A stretch of DNA of 10,816 bases from DASQFQ01 sp039934455 (lineage in GTDB: Bacteria; Actinomycetota; Thermoleophilia; Solirubrobacterales; Solirubrobacteraceae), in contig JBDTMF010000145.1 of NCBI GenBank assembly GCA_039934455.1, positions 1 to 10,816 on the forward strand, written 5' to 3'. Positions 1-5,915 of the stretch are shown here, piece after piece. The notes under the pieces were generated by a model. The model did not search any database. It saw only the letters and a list, made by a program, of their open reading frames with translations, and had not been told where the DNA came from. The stretch's first letter is position 1, and every line of letters begins with the position of its first letter. A program made the translations under genes and the position numbers.

Positions 1-660
1 CGCCGGCGTCGGCGCCGGCGTCACCGCCGCGGCGACGGCGGTCGCCGCGGCGGCGGCGACGGTCGTGGTGGCGGGCGCGACGGTCCCCGCGGGCGCGGTA
101 GTCGTCGTCACCGGCGGCGCGGCCAGCGACCCTGGCACGACGCCGGCGTTGGCCATCAGCTCGCGGGCGGCGTCGCTGGGCGCTCGCATGCGGCGGGCGG
201 CGCGGCCGGCGTCCCCTCCCGGGCGCACGCGCAGGAAGTGCACCTCGCCGGCCGCGGGCGTGACCATCCCGCGCGCGTCGGCGGCGCCGCGGATGCGCTC
301 GCCGGCGGCGAGGCGGGCGATCTCCGCCTCCATGTCGGAGTTCTGGCGCTCGAGCGTCGAGGACGTCTCGACCGCGCGACTGATGCCGGAGTTGAGCTTC
401 AGCAGCGAGACCTGCATCGCGACGATCCCCATCAGCGCGAGGCCGACGAAGCAGATCCAGACACGACCGCGCAGGAGGCGGTCGATGACGCGGTGGTCGG
501 GCAGCGCGCGCAGGCGCTCGAAGACGCCGGTGCCGATGCTCGGAGCCGGGATGGCCTGGGGCCGGGCCACCGGACCGGACACGCGGCGCTGCGGGCGCGC
601 GGGCACGCGCTGGATGCGGGTGCGAGCGGCGTGGCGCTCGCGGGCGGTGGCGGCGGCCAT
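1..660 (-). CDS. ftsL: FtsL-like cell-division protein (C-terminus beyond window)
   Basis: Single-pass membrane protein of the division septum. In known systems FtsL partners with FtsB/DivIC and FtsQ to activate septal peptidoglycan synthesis. I read 220 codons without a stop, from the ATG at 660-658 to the window edge. Residues 1-66 form an Arg/Pro-rich cytoplasmic tail. Residues 67-86 form one hydrophobic segment (starts VWICFVGLAL). Residues 87-128 are a predicted coiled coil (LLKLNSGI, LERQNSDMEAEIARL). A segment at 132-145 (MVTPAAGEVHFLRV) resembles the post-coil region of actinobacterial FtsL-type proteins. From about residue 181 the chain becomes low-complexity Ala/Pro/Thr and is still so at the edge. 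The ATG overlaps the rsmH stop as TGATG, with a weak GGGAG nine bases upstream, so translation is probably coupled. The call rests on position in the dcw cluster plus topology, since FtsL sequences are poorly conserved; a generic septum-formation initiator is the alternative. Confidence 0.8.
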   Translation of the reverse strand, partial: MAAATARERHAARTRIQRVPARPQRRVSGPVARPQAIPAPSIGTGVFERLRALPDHRVIDRLLRGRVWICFVGLALMGIVAMQVSLLKLNSGISRAVETSSTLERQNSDMEAEIARLAAGERIRGAADARGMVTPAAGEVHFLRVRPGGDAGRAARRMRAPSDAARELMANAGVVPGSLAAPPVTTTTAPAGTVAPATTTVAAAAATAVAAAVTPAPTPA

Positions 661-1610
661 CAGACGGGACTCCCGGTGGTGAGCTTGCGGGCGGCGCGCA
701 GGCGTGCGGACTTCGCGCGCGGGTTCTCGGCGACCTCGCCGGGCGTGGCAGCGACGGAGCGGCGGAAGACGGGCTCGGCCTCGGCCGTGCGGCCGCAGCC
801 GCAGATCGGCAGGTCGGGCGGGCAGATGCAGCCGCGCGCGCGCTCGGCGAGGAAGCGCTTGACGCGGCGGTCCTCGAGCGAGTGGAACGAGATCGCGGCC
901 AGCCGGCCCTCGGGGCGCAGGACCTCCCACGCCAAAGGCAGCGCGGCGTCGAGCTGCTCGAGCTCGCCGTTGACCGCGATCCGGATCGCCTGGAAGGAGC
1001 GCTTGGCCGGGTGGCCGCCGCCGAAGCGGGCGGGCGCCGGGATCGCCGCGGTGATGGCGTCCACGAGCTCGAAGGTCGTGGCGAGCGGGCCGAGCTCGCG
1101 GCGGCGGACGATCTCGCGCGCGATGCGCTCGGCGTAGCGCTCCTCGCCGTACTCGCGCAGCGTGCGCGCGAGCCGGCGGCGCTCCCACGTGTTGACGACC
1201 TCGGCGGCCGTCAGCGTCTGCGAGGGGTCCATCCGCATGTCGAGCGGCGCGTCATACGAGTAGGAGAACCCGCGCTCGCGCGTGTCGACCTGCATCGAGG
1301 ACATGCCGAGGTCGAGGTAGACGAGGTCGGCCTCGAAACCCTCGTCGCGCAGCGTCTCGAGGCCGTGCGCGAAGTCGGCGCGCAGGAAGCGGGTGCGGCA
1401 GGAGACCTCGGCGGCGAGCTCGGCGAAGGCCTCTTCGGCGAGCGGGTCGCGGTCGATGCCGACGAGCAGCCCGGCGGGCCCGAGGCGATCGGCCACGAGC
1501 CGCCCGTGGCCGCCCGCGCCGACGGTGCAGTCGACGGCGACCTGGCCGGAGTGCGGGTCGAGCGCCTCGATCAGCTCCCCGGCGAGGACGGGGACGTGGG
1601 TGCGTGGCAT
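660..1610 (-). CDS. rsmH: 16S rRNA (cytosine-N4) methyltransferase RsmH
   Basis: Cytosolic SAM-dependent enzyme that methylates N4 of C1402 (E. coli numbering) in the 16S rRNA decoding site; older name mraW. The 316-residue product has the usual family length. Visible motifs are the SAM loop DCTVGAGGHG (27-36), GIDRD (51-55), YLDLGMSS (98-105), the RGFSY/PLDMRMD segment (113-128), HPAKRSFQAIRI (200-211) and SFHSLEDRRVKRF (241-253). These are followed by a C-x-C-x6-C-x-C cluster (Cys 261, 263, 270, 272) that could hold a metal. I chose the ATG at 1610-1608 because the protein then opens MPRTHVPVL, the normal family start. An in-frame TTG at 1628 would add six residues (through ILLD) and overlap mraZ. 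The ATG lies one base after the mraZ TGA and has no clear Shine-Dalgarno, so it is probably coupled to mraZ translation. No missing motif was seen. Confidence 0.97.
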   Translation of the reverse strand: MPRTHVPVLAGELIEALDPHSGQVAVDCTVGAGGHGRLVADRLGPAGLLVGIDRDPLAEEAFAELAAEVSCRTRFLRADFAHGLETLRDEGFEADLVYLDLGMSSMQVDTRERGFSYSYDAPLDMRMDPSQTLTAAEVVNTWERRRLARTLREYGEERYAERIAREIVRRRELGPLATTFELVDAITAAIPAPARFGGGHPAKRSFQAIRIAVNGELEQLDAALPLAWEVLRPEGRLAAISFHSLEDRRVKRFLAERARGCICPPDLPICGCGRTAEAEPVFRRSVAATPGEVAENPRAKSARLRAARKLTTGSPV

Positions 1611-1611
1611 G

Positions 1612-2046
1612 TCAAGCAGGATGGCCAAGAGCAGCGGTGAGCTCAGACGCGCGCGCCGTGAGGTCGGTCTCGTAGGTGTTCCAGGCGGCCAGATCCCAGA
1701 GCTCGAGCGCCTCGCCCGTGCCCACGATCATCACCTGGCGGTCGATGCCGGCGAAGGCGCGATGTGCCGGCGGAAGCATCACCCGGCCGGCCGAATCCAG
1801 CTCCACGTCGACGGCGTTGCCGTGCAGCACGCGCCGCATCTCGCGCGCCTCCGGGGACATCGGGTTGAGCCCCGCGAGGGCTGCGCCCGTCATCGCCGAA
1901 TAGGTGGGTTCGGGATACACGCTGATGCAGCGATCCGGACCCTTCACGAGGAACACCTTGCCCGCCAGTTGCGCACGGAACTTCGACGGCACCGTGAGCC
2001 GGTGCTTCGCGTCGAGCGTGTGTTCGAAGTTGCCGTTGAAGGCCAA
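1612..2046 (-). CDS. mraZ: Transcriptional regulator MraZ
   Basis: DNA-binding regulator of the dcw operon with a double SpoVT/AbrB fold. Known MraZ proteins form ring-shaped oligomers and bind TGGGN-type repeats at their own promoter. The 144-residue product has the standard length. It carries the two hallmark DxxxR motifs, DAKHR (12-16) followed by LTVPSKFR, and DSAGR (84-88) followed by VMLPP. The start is TTG at 2046-2044. An in-frame TGA lies two codons upstream (2052-2050), so no upstream in-frame start exists, and the protein then opens MAFNGNFEHTLD, as expected. No good Shine-Dalgarno precedes the TTG. An ATG seven bases upstream (2053-2051) is in another frame. The gene is first in the cluster, one base before rsmH, and its upstream region carries candidate MraZ boxes, so autoregulation is likely. 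Confidence 0.95.
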   Translation of the reverse strand: MAFNGNFEHTLDAKHRLTVPSKFRAQLAGKVFLVKGPDRCISVYPEPTYSAMTGAALAGLNPMSPEAREMRRVLHGNAVDVELDSAGRVMLPPAHRAFAGIDRQVMIVGTGEALELWDLAAWNTYETDLTARASELTAALGHPA

Positions 2047-2088
2047 GGCTCATGTGTCCGGGAGTCCGGTGAAGTCGAGTCGATCCGA

Positions 2089-2117
2089 GGTGGCGGAGTG
2101 GGAGGAGCCCCGCCACC
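2089..2117 (-). promoter_or_regulatory. Stem-loop in the mraZ 5' leader
   Basis: A perfect 8-bp inverted repeat, GGTGGCGG at 2089-2096 and CCGCCACC at 2110-2117, with a 13-base loop. If mraZ transcripts start near 2133 as predicted, this hairpin forms in the untranslated leader about 43 bases before the TTG start. A role in mRNA stability or translation of a start with no clear Shine-Dalgarno is possible. The repeat is seen directly; the function is inference, and GC-rich DNA produces such stems fairly easily. Confidence 0.4.
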
Positions 2118-2139
2118 CCGGACCGGCTGTACCTGCGGG

Positions 2140-2168
2140 ACAGTACCCCACTCTGTCCCACCCTGCAA
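2140..2168 (-). promoter_or_regulatory. Candidate promoter for the mraZ-rsmH-ftsL operon
   Basis: Read on the minus strand: a TTGCAG -35 (2168-2163), a 17-bp spacer, and a TACTGT -10 (2145-2140) that fits the actinobacterial TANNNT pattern. Transcription would start near 2133, giving a leader of about 87 bases before the TTG of mraZ. The -35 keeps TTG but is otherwise imperfect. The optimal spacing and the presence of MraZ-type boxes in the spacer support the call. Confidence 0.6.
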
Positions 2169-2192
2169 CACATTTGTCGTCACCCGTCCCAC
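2147..2192 (-). promoter_or_regulatory. Candidate MraZ-binding boxes (TGGGN direct repeats)
   Basis: On the minus strand GTGGG occurs at 2161-2157 and 2151-2147, exactly 10 bp apart, giving TGGGA-N5-TGGGG. A third copy lies at 2192-2188, 31 bp (about three helical turns) upstream. E. coli MraZ is known to bind TGGGN direct repeats separated by 5 nt upstream of mraZ. The two in-phase boxes lie inside the -35/-10 spacer of the candidate mraZ promoter, so binding there would be expected to repress. Confidence 0.6.
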
Positions 2193-2260
2193 CACGGCGC
2201 CTCCGGGTCCGTTTCCGGCCACGTTTTCCCTGCAAACACGGGATGTAATCGGTGGGGCGA

Positions 2261-2320
2261 GCACGCGGTGGCCGGCGCCCGGCGGGCGCAGGACCGCGTG
2301 CAGAGGAACGCCCTGCACGC
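2261..2320. repeat. Overlapping, mutually exclusive inverted repeats
   Basis: Arm A is GCACGCGGT (2261-2269). Arm B is ACCGCGTGC (2293-2301), a perfect 9-bp partner of A. Between them sits a further 6-bp hairpin, GCGCCC (2275-2280) with GGGCGC (2284-2289). Arm B also overlaps GCGTGCAG (2296-2303), which pairs perfectly over 8 bp with CTGCACGC (2313-2320). The B region can therefore pair with the left or the right partner but not both. Seen as DNA, the hexamer GCACGC appears as +, -, + copies at 2261, 2296 and 2315. The block ends four bases before the candidate -35 of the DUF3352 gene, so it could be an operator, or an RNA switch if a transcript starts further upstream. Confidence 0.45.
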
Positions 2321-2324
2321 CGGA

Positions 2325-2353
2325 TTGCAGTTCGCTGGCCGCGCCCGTAGCCT
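2325..2353 (+). promoter_or_regulatory. Candidate leaderless promoter of the DUF3352 gene
   Basis: TTGCAG -35 (2325-2330), 17-bp spacer and TAGCCT -10 (2348-2353, TANNNT type). Six bases separate the -10 from the ATG at 2360, so transcription would start at or next to the start codon. No Shine-Dalgarno is visible before the ATG, which fits a leaderless mRNA, a common arrangement in actinobacteria. The -35 and spacer length are the same as in the divergent mraZ promoter. Confidence 0.55.
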
Positions 2354-2359
2354 CCGGCG

Positions 2360-3922
2360 ATGCCCCGAACCCGCCTGCTCGCCCTCCCCTGCCTCCTGTT
2401 CACCCTCATGCTCGCCGCCTGCGGCGGCGCTGCGAGCGGCGGCGGCGGCGCCGAGCCCGCGAGCGCGGTGCCGGCCGGCGCCGCGATCTACCTCGAGGGC
2501 GTCGTGCGCCCCACGGGCGACCAGCGCGCCGACGTGCTCGACGCCGCGCGCAAGGTCCTGCGCACGGACGATCCCGAGCGCAAGCTGCGCGAGCTGGTCG
2601 ACCAGGGGCTGAAGGACTCCGACAGCAAGGCCGGCTACGAGAAGGACGTCGCGCCGTGGCTCGGCGAGAAGGCCGGCGTGTGGGTGGCCGGCGTCGATCG
2701 CGCCAAGCCCGGCTATGTCGTGCTCGTCGCGGCCAAGGACACCGACAGGGCGCAGGAGGCGATCGACAAGGGCGTCAACACCCACGGCGGCAAGGTCACG
2801 CAGCGCTCCTACTCCGGCGTCGACTACCAGGTCGACAAGGACGGCGTGGCGTCCGGGATCGTGGGCGACTTCTTCACGGTCGGCACCGAGGCGGAGTTCA
2901 AGCGCACGATCAAGGCGCAGGACGGCGCCTCGCTCGCCGAGGAGAAGCGCTACCAGCGCGCGATCGACGGGCTCGACGAGAACCGGATCGGGCAGTTCTA
3001 CGTCGACCTCAAGCCGTTCATCGAGCAGGCGCTGAAGTCCGACCCGCAGGCCAAGGGCCAGCTCGAGCAGTTCCGCTCGATCTTCCCGATCGACAAGCTC
3101 GAACCGGTGTCGGGCGCGCTGCTGGCCGACGGCAACCGGATCGCCTTCGACTCGCTCATGCGCGGGAAGGGCGTCAACGCGCTGAAGGCGCTCGGGCCGC
3201 TGACCGGCACCGGCAGCACGCCGCTGCTCGGCGAGCTGCCCGGCGACGCGTGGGTGGCGCTCGGCGCGGCCGACGTCGGCCCGGCGGTCAAGACCATCTT
3301 CACGCAGGTCGCCGGCGCGTTCGGCGGCGCGGCCGCCACCGCGCAGCTGCAGTCGCAGTACGGGATCAACCTCGACCGCGACGTCTTCAGCTGGATCGGC
3401 GACATCGCCGTGTTCGCCCGCGGCACGACGCGCGCGGACGTCGACGGCGCGCTGGTGATCGAGGCGCGCAACCCCGCGAACATGCAGAGCGCCTTTGGCA
3501 AGCTCGTCGGGCTGCTCCAGAGCCAGGGCGGCCAGAAGGTGACCCCGGTCAAGGTCAAGGGCGCCGCGCTCGCGTTCCGGGCCGGCAACACCGACCTCGG
3601 CAAGCCGGTCGTGCTCGCCCGCTCCGACGACCGCGTGGTCGCGGCGCTCGGCGAGGCGGCGGCGGCCGAGGCGCTGGCGCCGAAGCAGAAGCTGGCCGAC
3701 TCCGAGCTCTTCGGACAGGCCAAGGGCATTCTCGGCGACGGCATCGAGCCCGCCTTCCTGCTCTCGATGCCCGACCTGCTGGCCGCGATCGAGAGCATGG
3801 GCAAGACGGACGCCGACTACGCGAAGGCCAAGCCCTACCTCGAGGCGTTCTCGGTGATCGCCAGCGGCGGGTCGTTCAAGGACGACGAGGTGCGCTCGCG
3901 CGTGGCAGCCGGGCTGAAGTGA
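2360..3922 (+). CDS. DUF3352-type secreted lipoprotein
   Basis: Predicted lipoprotein of 520 residues. It has a short signal peptide with a lipobox (L18-A19-A20-C21) followed by GG and a Gly/Ala linker, so it should be lipid-anchored on the outer face of the membrane. The mature part opens SAVPAGAAIYLEGVVRP (about 34-50), typical of DUF3352 proteins, a family of unknown function. Alternating stretches such as YVVLVAAKDTD, GDFFTVGTEAEFKR, DRVVAALGEAAAAE and QFYVDLKPFIEQ suggest repeated alpha/beta units, with no catalytic motif that I recognise. The start is chosen because it gives an intact signal peptide and lies just behind a TANNNT box. It is divergent from mraZ across a 313-bp region; the next gene follows after 119 bp and is probably transcribed separately. 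The signal peptide is secure; the family name is from memory of the motif style. Confidence 0.8.
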   Translation: MPRTRLLALPCLLFTLMLAACGGAASGGGGAEPASAVPAGAAIYLEGVVRPTGDQRADVLDAARKVLRTDDPERKLRELVDQGLKDSDSKAGYEKDVAPWLGEKAGVWVAGVDRAKPGYVVLVAAKDTDRAQEAIDKGVNTHGGKVTQRSYSGVDYQVDKDGVASGIVGDFFTVGTEAEFKRTIKAQDGASLAEEKRYQRAIDGLDENRIGQFYVDLKPFIEQALKSDPQAKGQLEQFRSIFPIDKLEPVSGALLADGNRIAFDSLMRGKGVNALKALGPLTGTGSTPLLGELPGDAWVALGAADVGPAVKTIFTQVAGAFGGAAATAQLQSQYGINLDRDVFSWIGDIAVFARGTTRADVDGALVIEARNPANMQSAFGKLVGLLQSQGGQKVTPVKVKGAALAFRAGNTDLGKPVVLARSDDRVVAALGEAAAAEALAPKQKLADSELFGQAKGILGDGIEPAFLLSMPDLLAAIESMGKTDADYAKAKPYLEAFSVIASGGSFKDDEVRSRVAAGLK

Positions 3923-3957
3923 CCCCGGAGGCGCCATAGGGAGCCGCTGGGACTTCA

Positions 3958-3971
3958 CGCGGCACGCCGCG
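3958..3971 (+). terminator. Possible GC-rich terminator hairpin after the lipoprotein gene
   Basis: CGCGG (3958-3962), loop CACG, CCGCG (3967-3971), lying 36 bases after the stop at 3922. There is no following T-run, so it would be a U-less actinobacterial-type structure at best. The surrounding stretch holds several other short GC palindromes, and the stem is only 5 bp. Weak support. Confidence 0.22.
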
Positions 3972-4041
3972 CGGCGGCAAACCGCGCTACCGTTCGCCGC
4001 GGAGGCCCTGGCAGGGGCTTGGAGGCAAGGGAGGAGTCCGA

Positions 4042-5904
4042 ATGAGACGCGCGCTCGTGCTCGCGATCTGTGCCGCGCTCGGCGCGGCAGTACCGGCGAC
4101 GGCCGCACCGCCGCCCGCCGCGCACGTGTGGGTGACGACGCCCGACGGCGCGCTGAAGATGAGCGACCGTGGCAGCGTTCCGTTCCGCCCGGGCGGCTCC
4201 GGTGCGCTCACGATCACCGTCGACCCGAGCCGGCGCTACCAGACGATGGAGGGCTTTGGCGCGTCGATCACCGACTCCTCGGCGCACGTGCTCGTGGGCC
4301 TGGACCGCCCCGCGCGCAACGCCGCGATGCGGAGCCTGTTCGCCGAGGACCGGCTGTCGTTCCTGCGCCAGCCGATCGGCGCCTCCGACTTCGTCGCAGG
4401 CCCGCACTACACCTACGACGACCTGCCCGCGGGCCGGACCGACTACCGCATGCGGCGCTTCTCGATCGCGCACGACCGCGCGGAGATTTTGCCGCTGCTG
4501 CGCCAGGCGCTCGCACTGAACCCGCAGATCAAGGTGATCGGCTCGCCCTGGAGCCCGCCGGCGTGGATGAAGACGAACCAGTCGCTGATCGGCGGGCGGC
4601 TGATCGACGAGCCGCGGATCTACGCGGCCTACGCGCGCTACCTCGTCAAGTTCGTCAAGGCCTATGAGCGCGCGGGCGTGCCGATCTACGCGCTGACCGT
4701 GCAGAACGAGCCGCAGAATCGCAACCCGAGCGGCTATCCCGGCACCGACATGCCCGTCGCCCAGGAGGCGAAGGTGATCGAGGCGCTCGGCCCCCGGCTG
4801 CGGCGGGCCCGGCTGCGCACGAAGATCCTCGGCTACGACCACAACTGGTCCGAGCACCCGAACGACATCGCTCAGACGCCGCCGGGCGAGGACCCCGAGG
4901 TCGAGTACCCGACCAAGCTGCTGCAGAGCCCCGCCGGCCGCTGGATCGCCGGCACCGCGTTCCACTGCTATGCAGGCGACCCCGTCCGGCAGACCGAGCT
5001 GCAGCACGCGTTCCCCGACAAGGGCGTCTGGTTCACCGAGTGCTCGGGCTCCCACGGCAAGACCGATCCGCCGGCGCAGGTCTTCTCCGACACGCTCAAG
5101 TGGCACGCGCGCAACATCGTGCTCGGGGTGACGCGCAACTGGGGCAAGACGGTCGTGAACTGGAACCTCGCGCTCGACCCCGAGGGCGGCCCGCACAACG
5201 GCGGCTGCGACACCTGCTCAGGCGTCGTCACCGTCGGGCCCGGGCAGACCGTGACCAAGAACGCCGAGTACTACACGCTCGGCCATCTCGCGCGGTTCGT
5301 GCGGCCGGGCGCGGTGCGGATCGCCAGCACCTCGTTCGGGACGACCGGCTGGAACGGCCAGATCATGGACGCCGCGTTCCGCAACCGCGACGGCTCGGCC
5401 GCGCTCGTGGTGCACAACGAGAACGACGACCCTCGTAGCTTCGCGGTGACCCAGGGCGGCGCGACGTTCGAGTACACGCTGCCCGGCGGCGCGCTCGCGA
5501 CGTTCACGTGGCCCGCCTCGCGCGCGCTCGAGAACGGCCGCACGCTGCTCGCGGCCACCGCCACGGGCGACGCGGCCAACGCGGTCGACGACGACGCCAC
5601 CACGCGCTGGAGCACGGGCGCGGCGCAGGTGCCGGGCCAGTCCCTGCAGGTCGACCTCGGGCGCGTGCAGCGCGTGCGCCGCGTCGTGCTCGACACCGGC
5701 GCCGACACCGGCGACTTCCCGCGCGGCTACTCCCTGCTCGCCGGCACCGACGGGGTGCACTGGACCGAGGTCGCCCGCGGGACCGGCGACGGGCAGCTGA
5801 CCACCATCGACATCCCGGCGACCGCAGCGCGTCACCTGCGCGTCGTCCAGACCGCGACCGCGCCGCAATGGTGGTCGGTCGCCGACCTGCGGGTCTACCG
5901 CTGA
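4042..5904 (+). CDS. Secreted GH30 glycoside hydrolase with C-terminal F5/8C (CBM32-like) domain
   Basis: Retaining beta-glycosidase of 620 residues with a Sec signal peptide (about 1-22, ending PATAA). The GH30 (beta/alpha)8 plus beta-sandwich module spans about 55-490. Signatures are YQTMEGFGASITDSSA (66-81), GSPWSPPAWMKT (167-178), TVQNEP with acid/base Glu223, AFHCYAG (306-312), WFTECSG with nucleophile Glu333, RNWGKTVVNWNLALD (365-379) and NGGCDTCSGVV (386-396). Residues about 500-620 form a discoidin/F5-8C carbohydrate-binding domain (AVDDDATTRWSTG, LQVDLG, RHLRVV). The start follows GGGAGGAG at 4029-4036 with 5-base spacing. The GH3 gene follows after 11 bp, probably in the same operon. 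GH30 includes glucosylceramidases, beta-1,6-glucanases, xylanases and others. The motifs look like the glucosidase/glucanase side rather than xylanase, but the subfamily is not resolved by eye. No catalytic residue is missing. Confidence 0.93.
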   Translation: MRRALVLAICAALGAAVPATAAPPPAAHVWVTTPDGALKMSDRGSVPFRPGGSGALTITVDPSRRYQTMEGFGASITDSSAHVLVGLDRPARNAAMRSLFAEDRLSFLRQPIGASDFVAGPHYTYDDLPAGRTDYRMRRFSIAHDRAEILPLLRQALALNPQIKVIGSPWSPPAWMKTNQSLIGGRLIDEPRIYAAYARYLVKFVKAYERAGVPIYALTVQNEPQNRNPSGYPGTDMPVAQEAKVIEALGPRLRRARLRTKILGYDHNWSEHPNDIAQTPPGEDPEVEYPTKLLQSPAGRWIAGTAFHCYAGDPVRQTELQHAFPDKGVWFTECSGSHGKTDPPAQVFSDTLKWHARNIVLGVTRNWGKTVVNWNLALDPEGGPHNGGCDTCSGVVTVGPGQTVTKNAEYYTLGHLARFVRPGAVRIASTSFGTTGWNGQIMDAAFRNRDGSAALVVHNENDDPRSFAVTQGGATFEYTLPGGALATFTWPASRALENGRTLLAATATGDAANAVDDDATTRWSTGAAQVPGQSLQVDLGRVQRVRRVVLDTGADTGDFPRGYSLLAGTDGVHWTEVARGTGDGQLTTIDIPATAARHLRVVQTATAPQWWSVADLRVYR

Positions 5905-5915
5905 GGAGGAAGTTC

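Noticed and set aside
1..60. GCC/GGC-rich triplet run as a DNA repeat
   Set aside because: It is explained as codons for an Ala-rich protein tail; the units are irregular, so it is not a true tandem repeat.
1611..1628. Upstream TTG start for rsmH
   Set aside because: It would add six residues not typical of the family and overlap mraZ; the ATG at 1610 gives the standard N-terminus one base after the mraZ stop.
1393..3939. Long plus-strand open frame spanning rsmH, mraZ, the intergenic region and DUF3352
   Set aside because: It crosses well-supported genes on the other strand and reads as Arg/Ala repeats; it is explained by GC bias.
3988..3993. TACCGT as a -10 box for the GH30 gene
   Set aside because: It fits TANNNT, but no -35-like hexamer lies at a workable distance and the region is full of GC palindromes; too weak to list as a promoter.
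4005..4018. Short hairpin (GCCCT, GGCA loop, GGGGC) before the GH30 ribosome-binding site
   Set aside because: Five pairs including a G-U, expected by chance at this GC content.
2180..4108. Long minus-strand open frame over the DUF3352 gene
   Set aside because: Shadow of the sense gene: no signal, domain or ribosome-binding site, and the sense frame has a clear lipobox.
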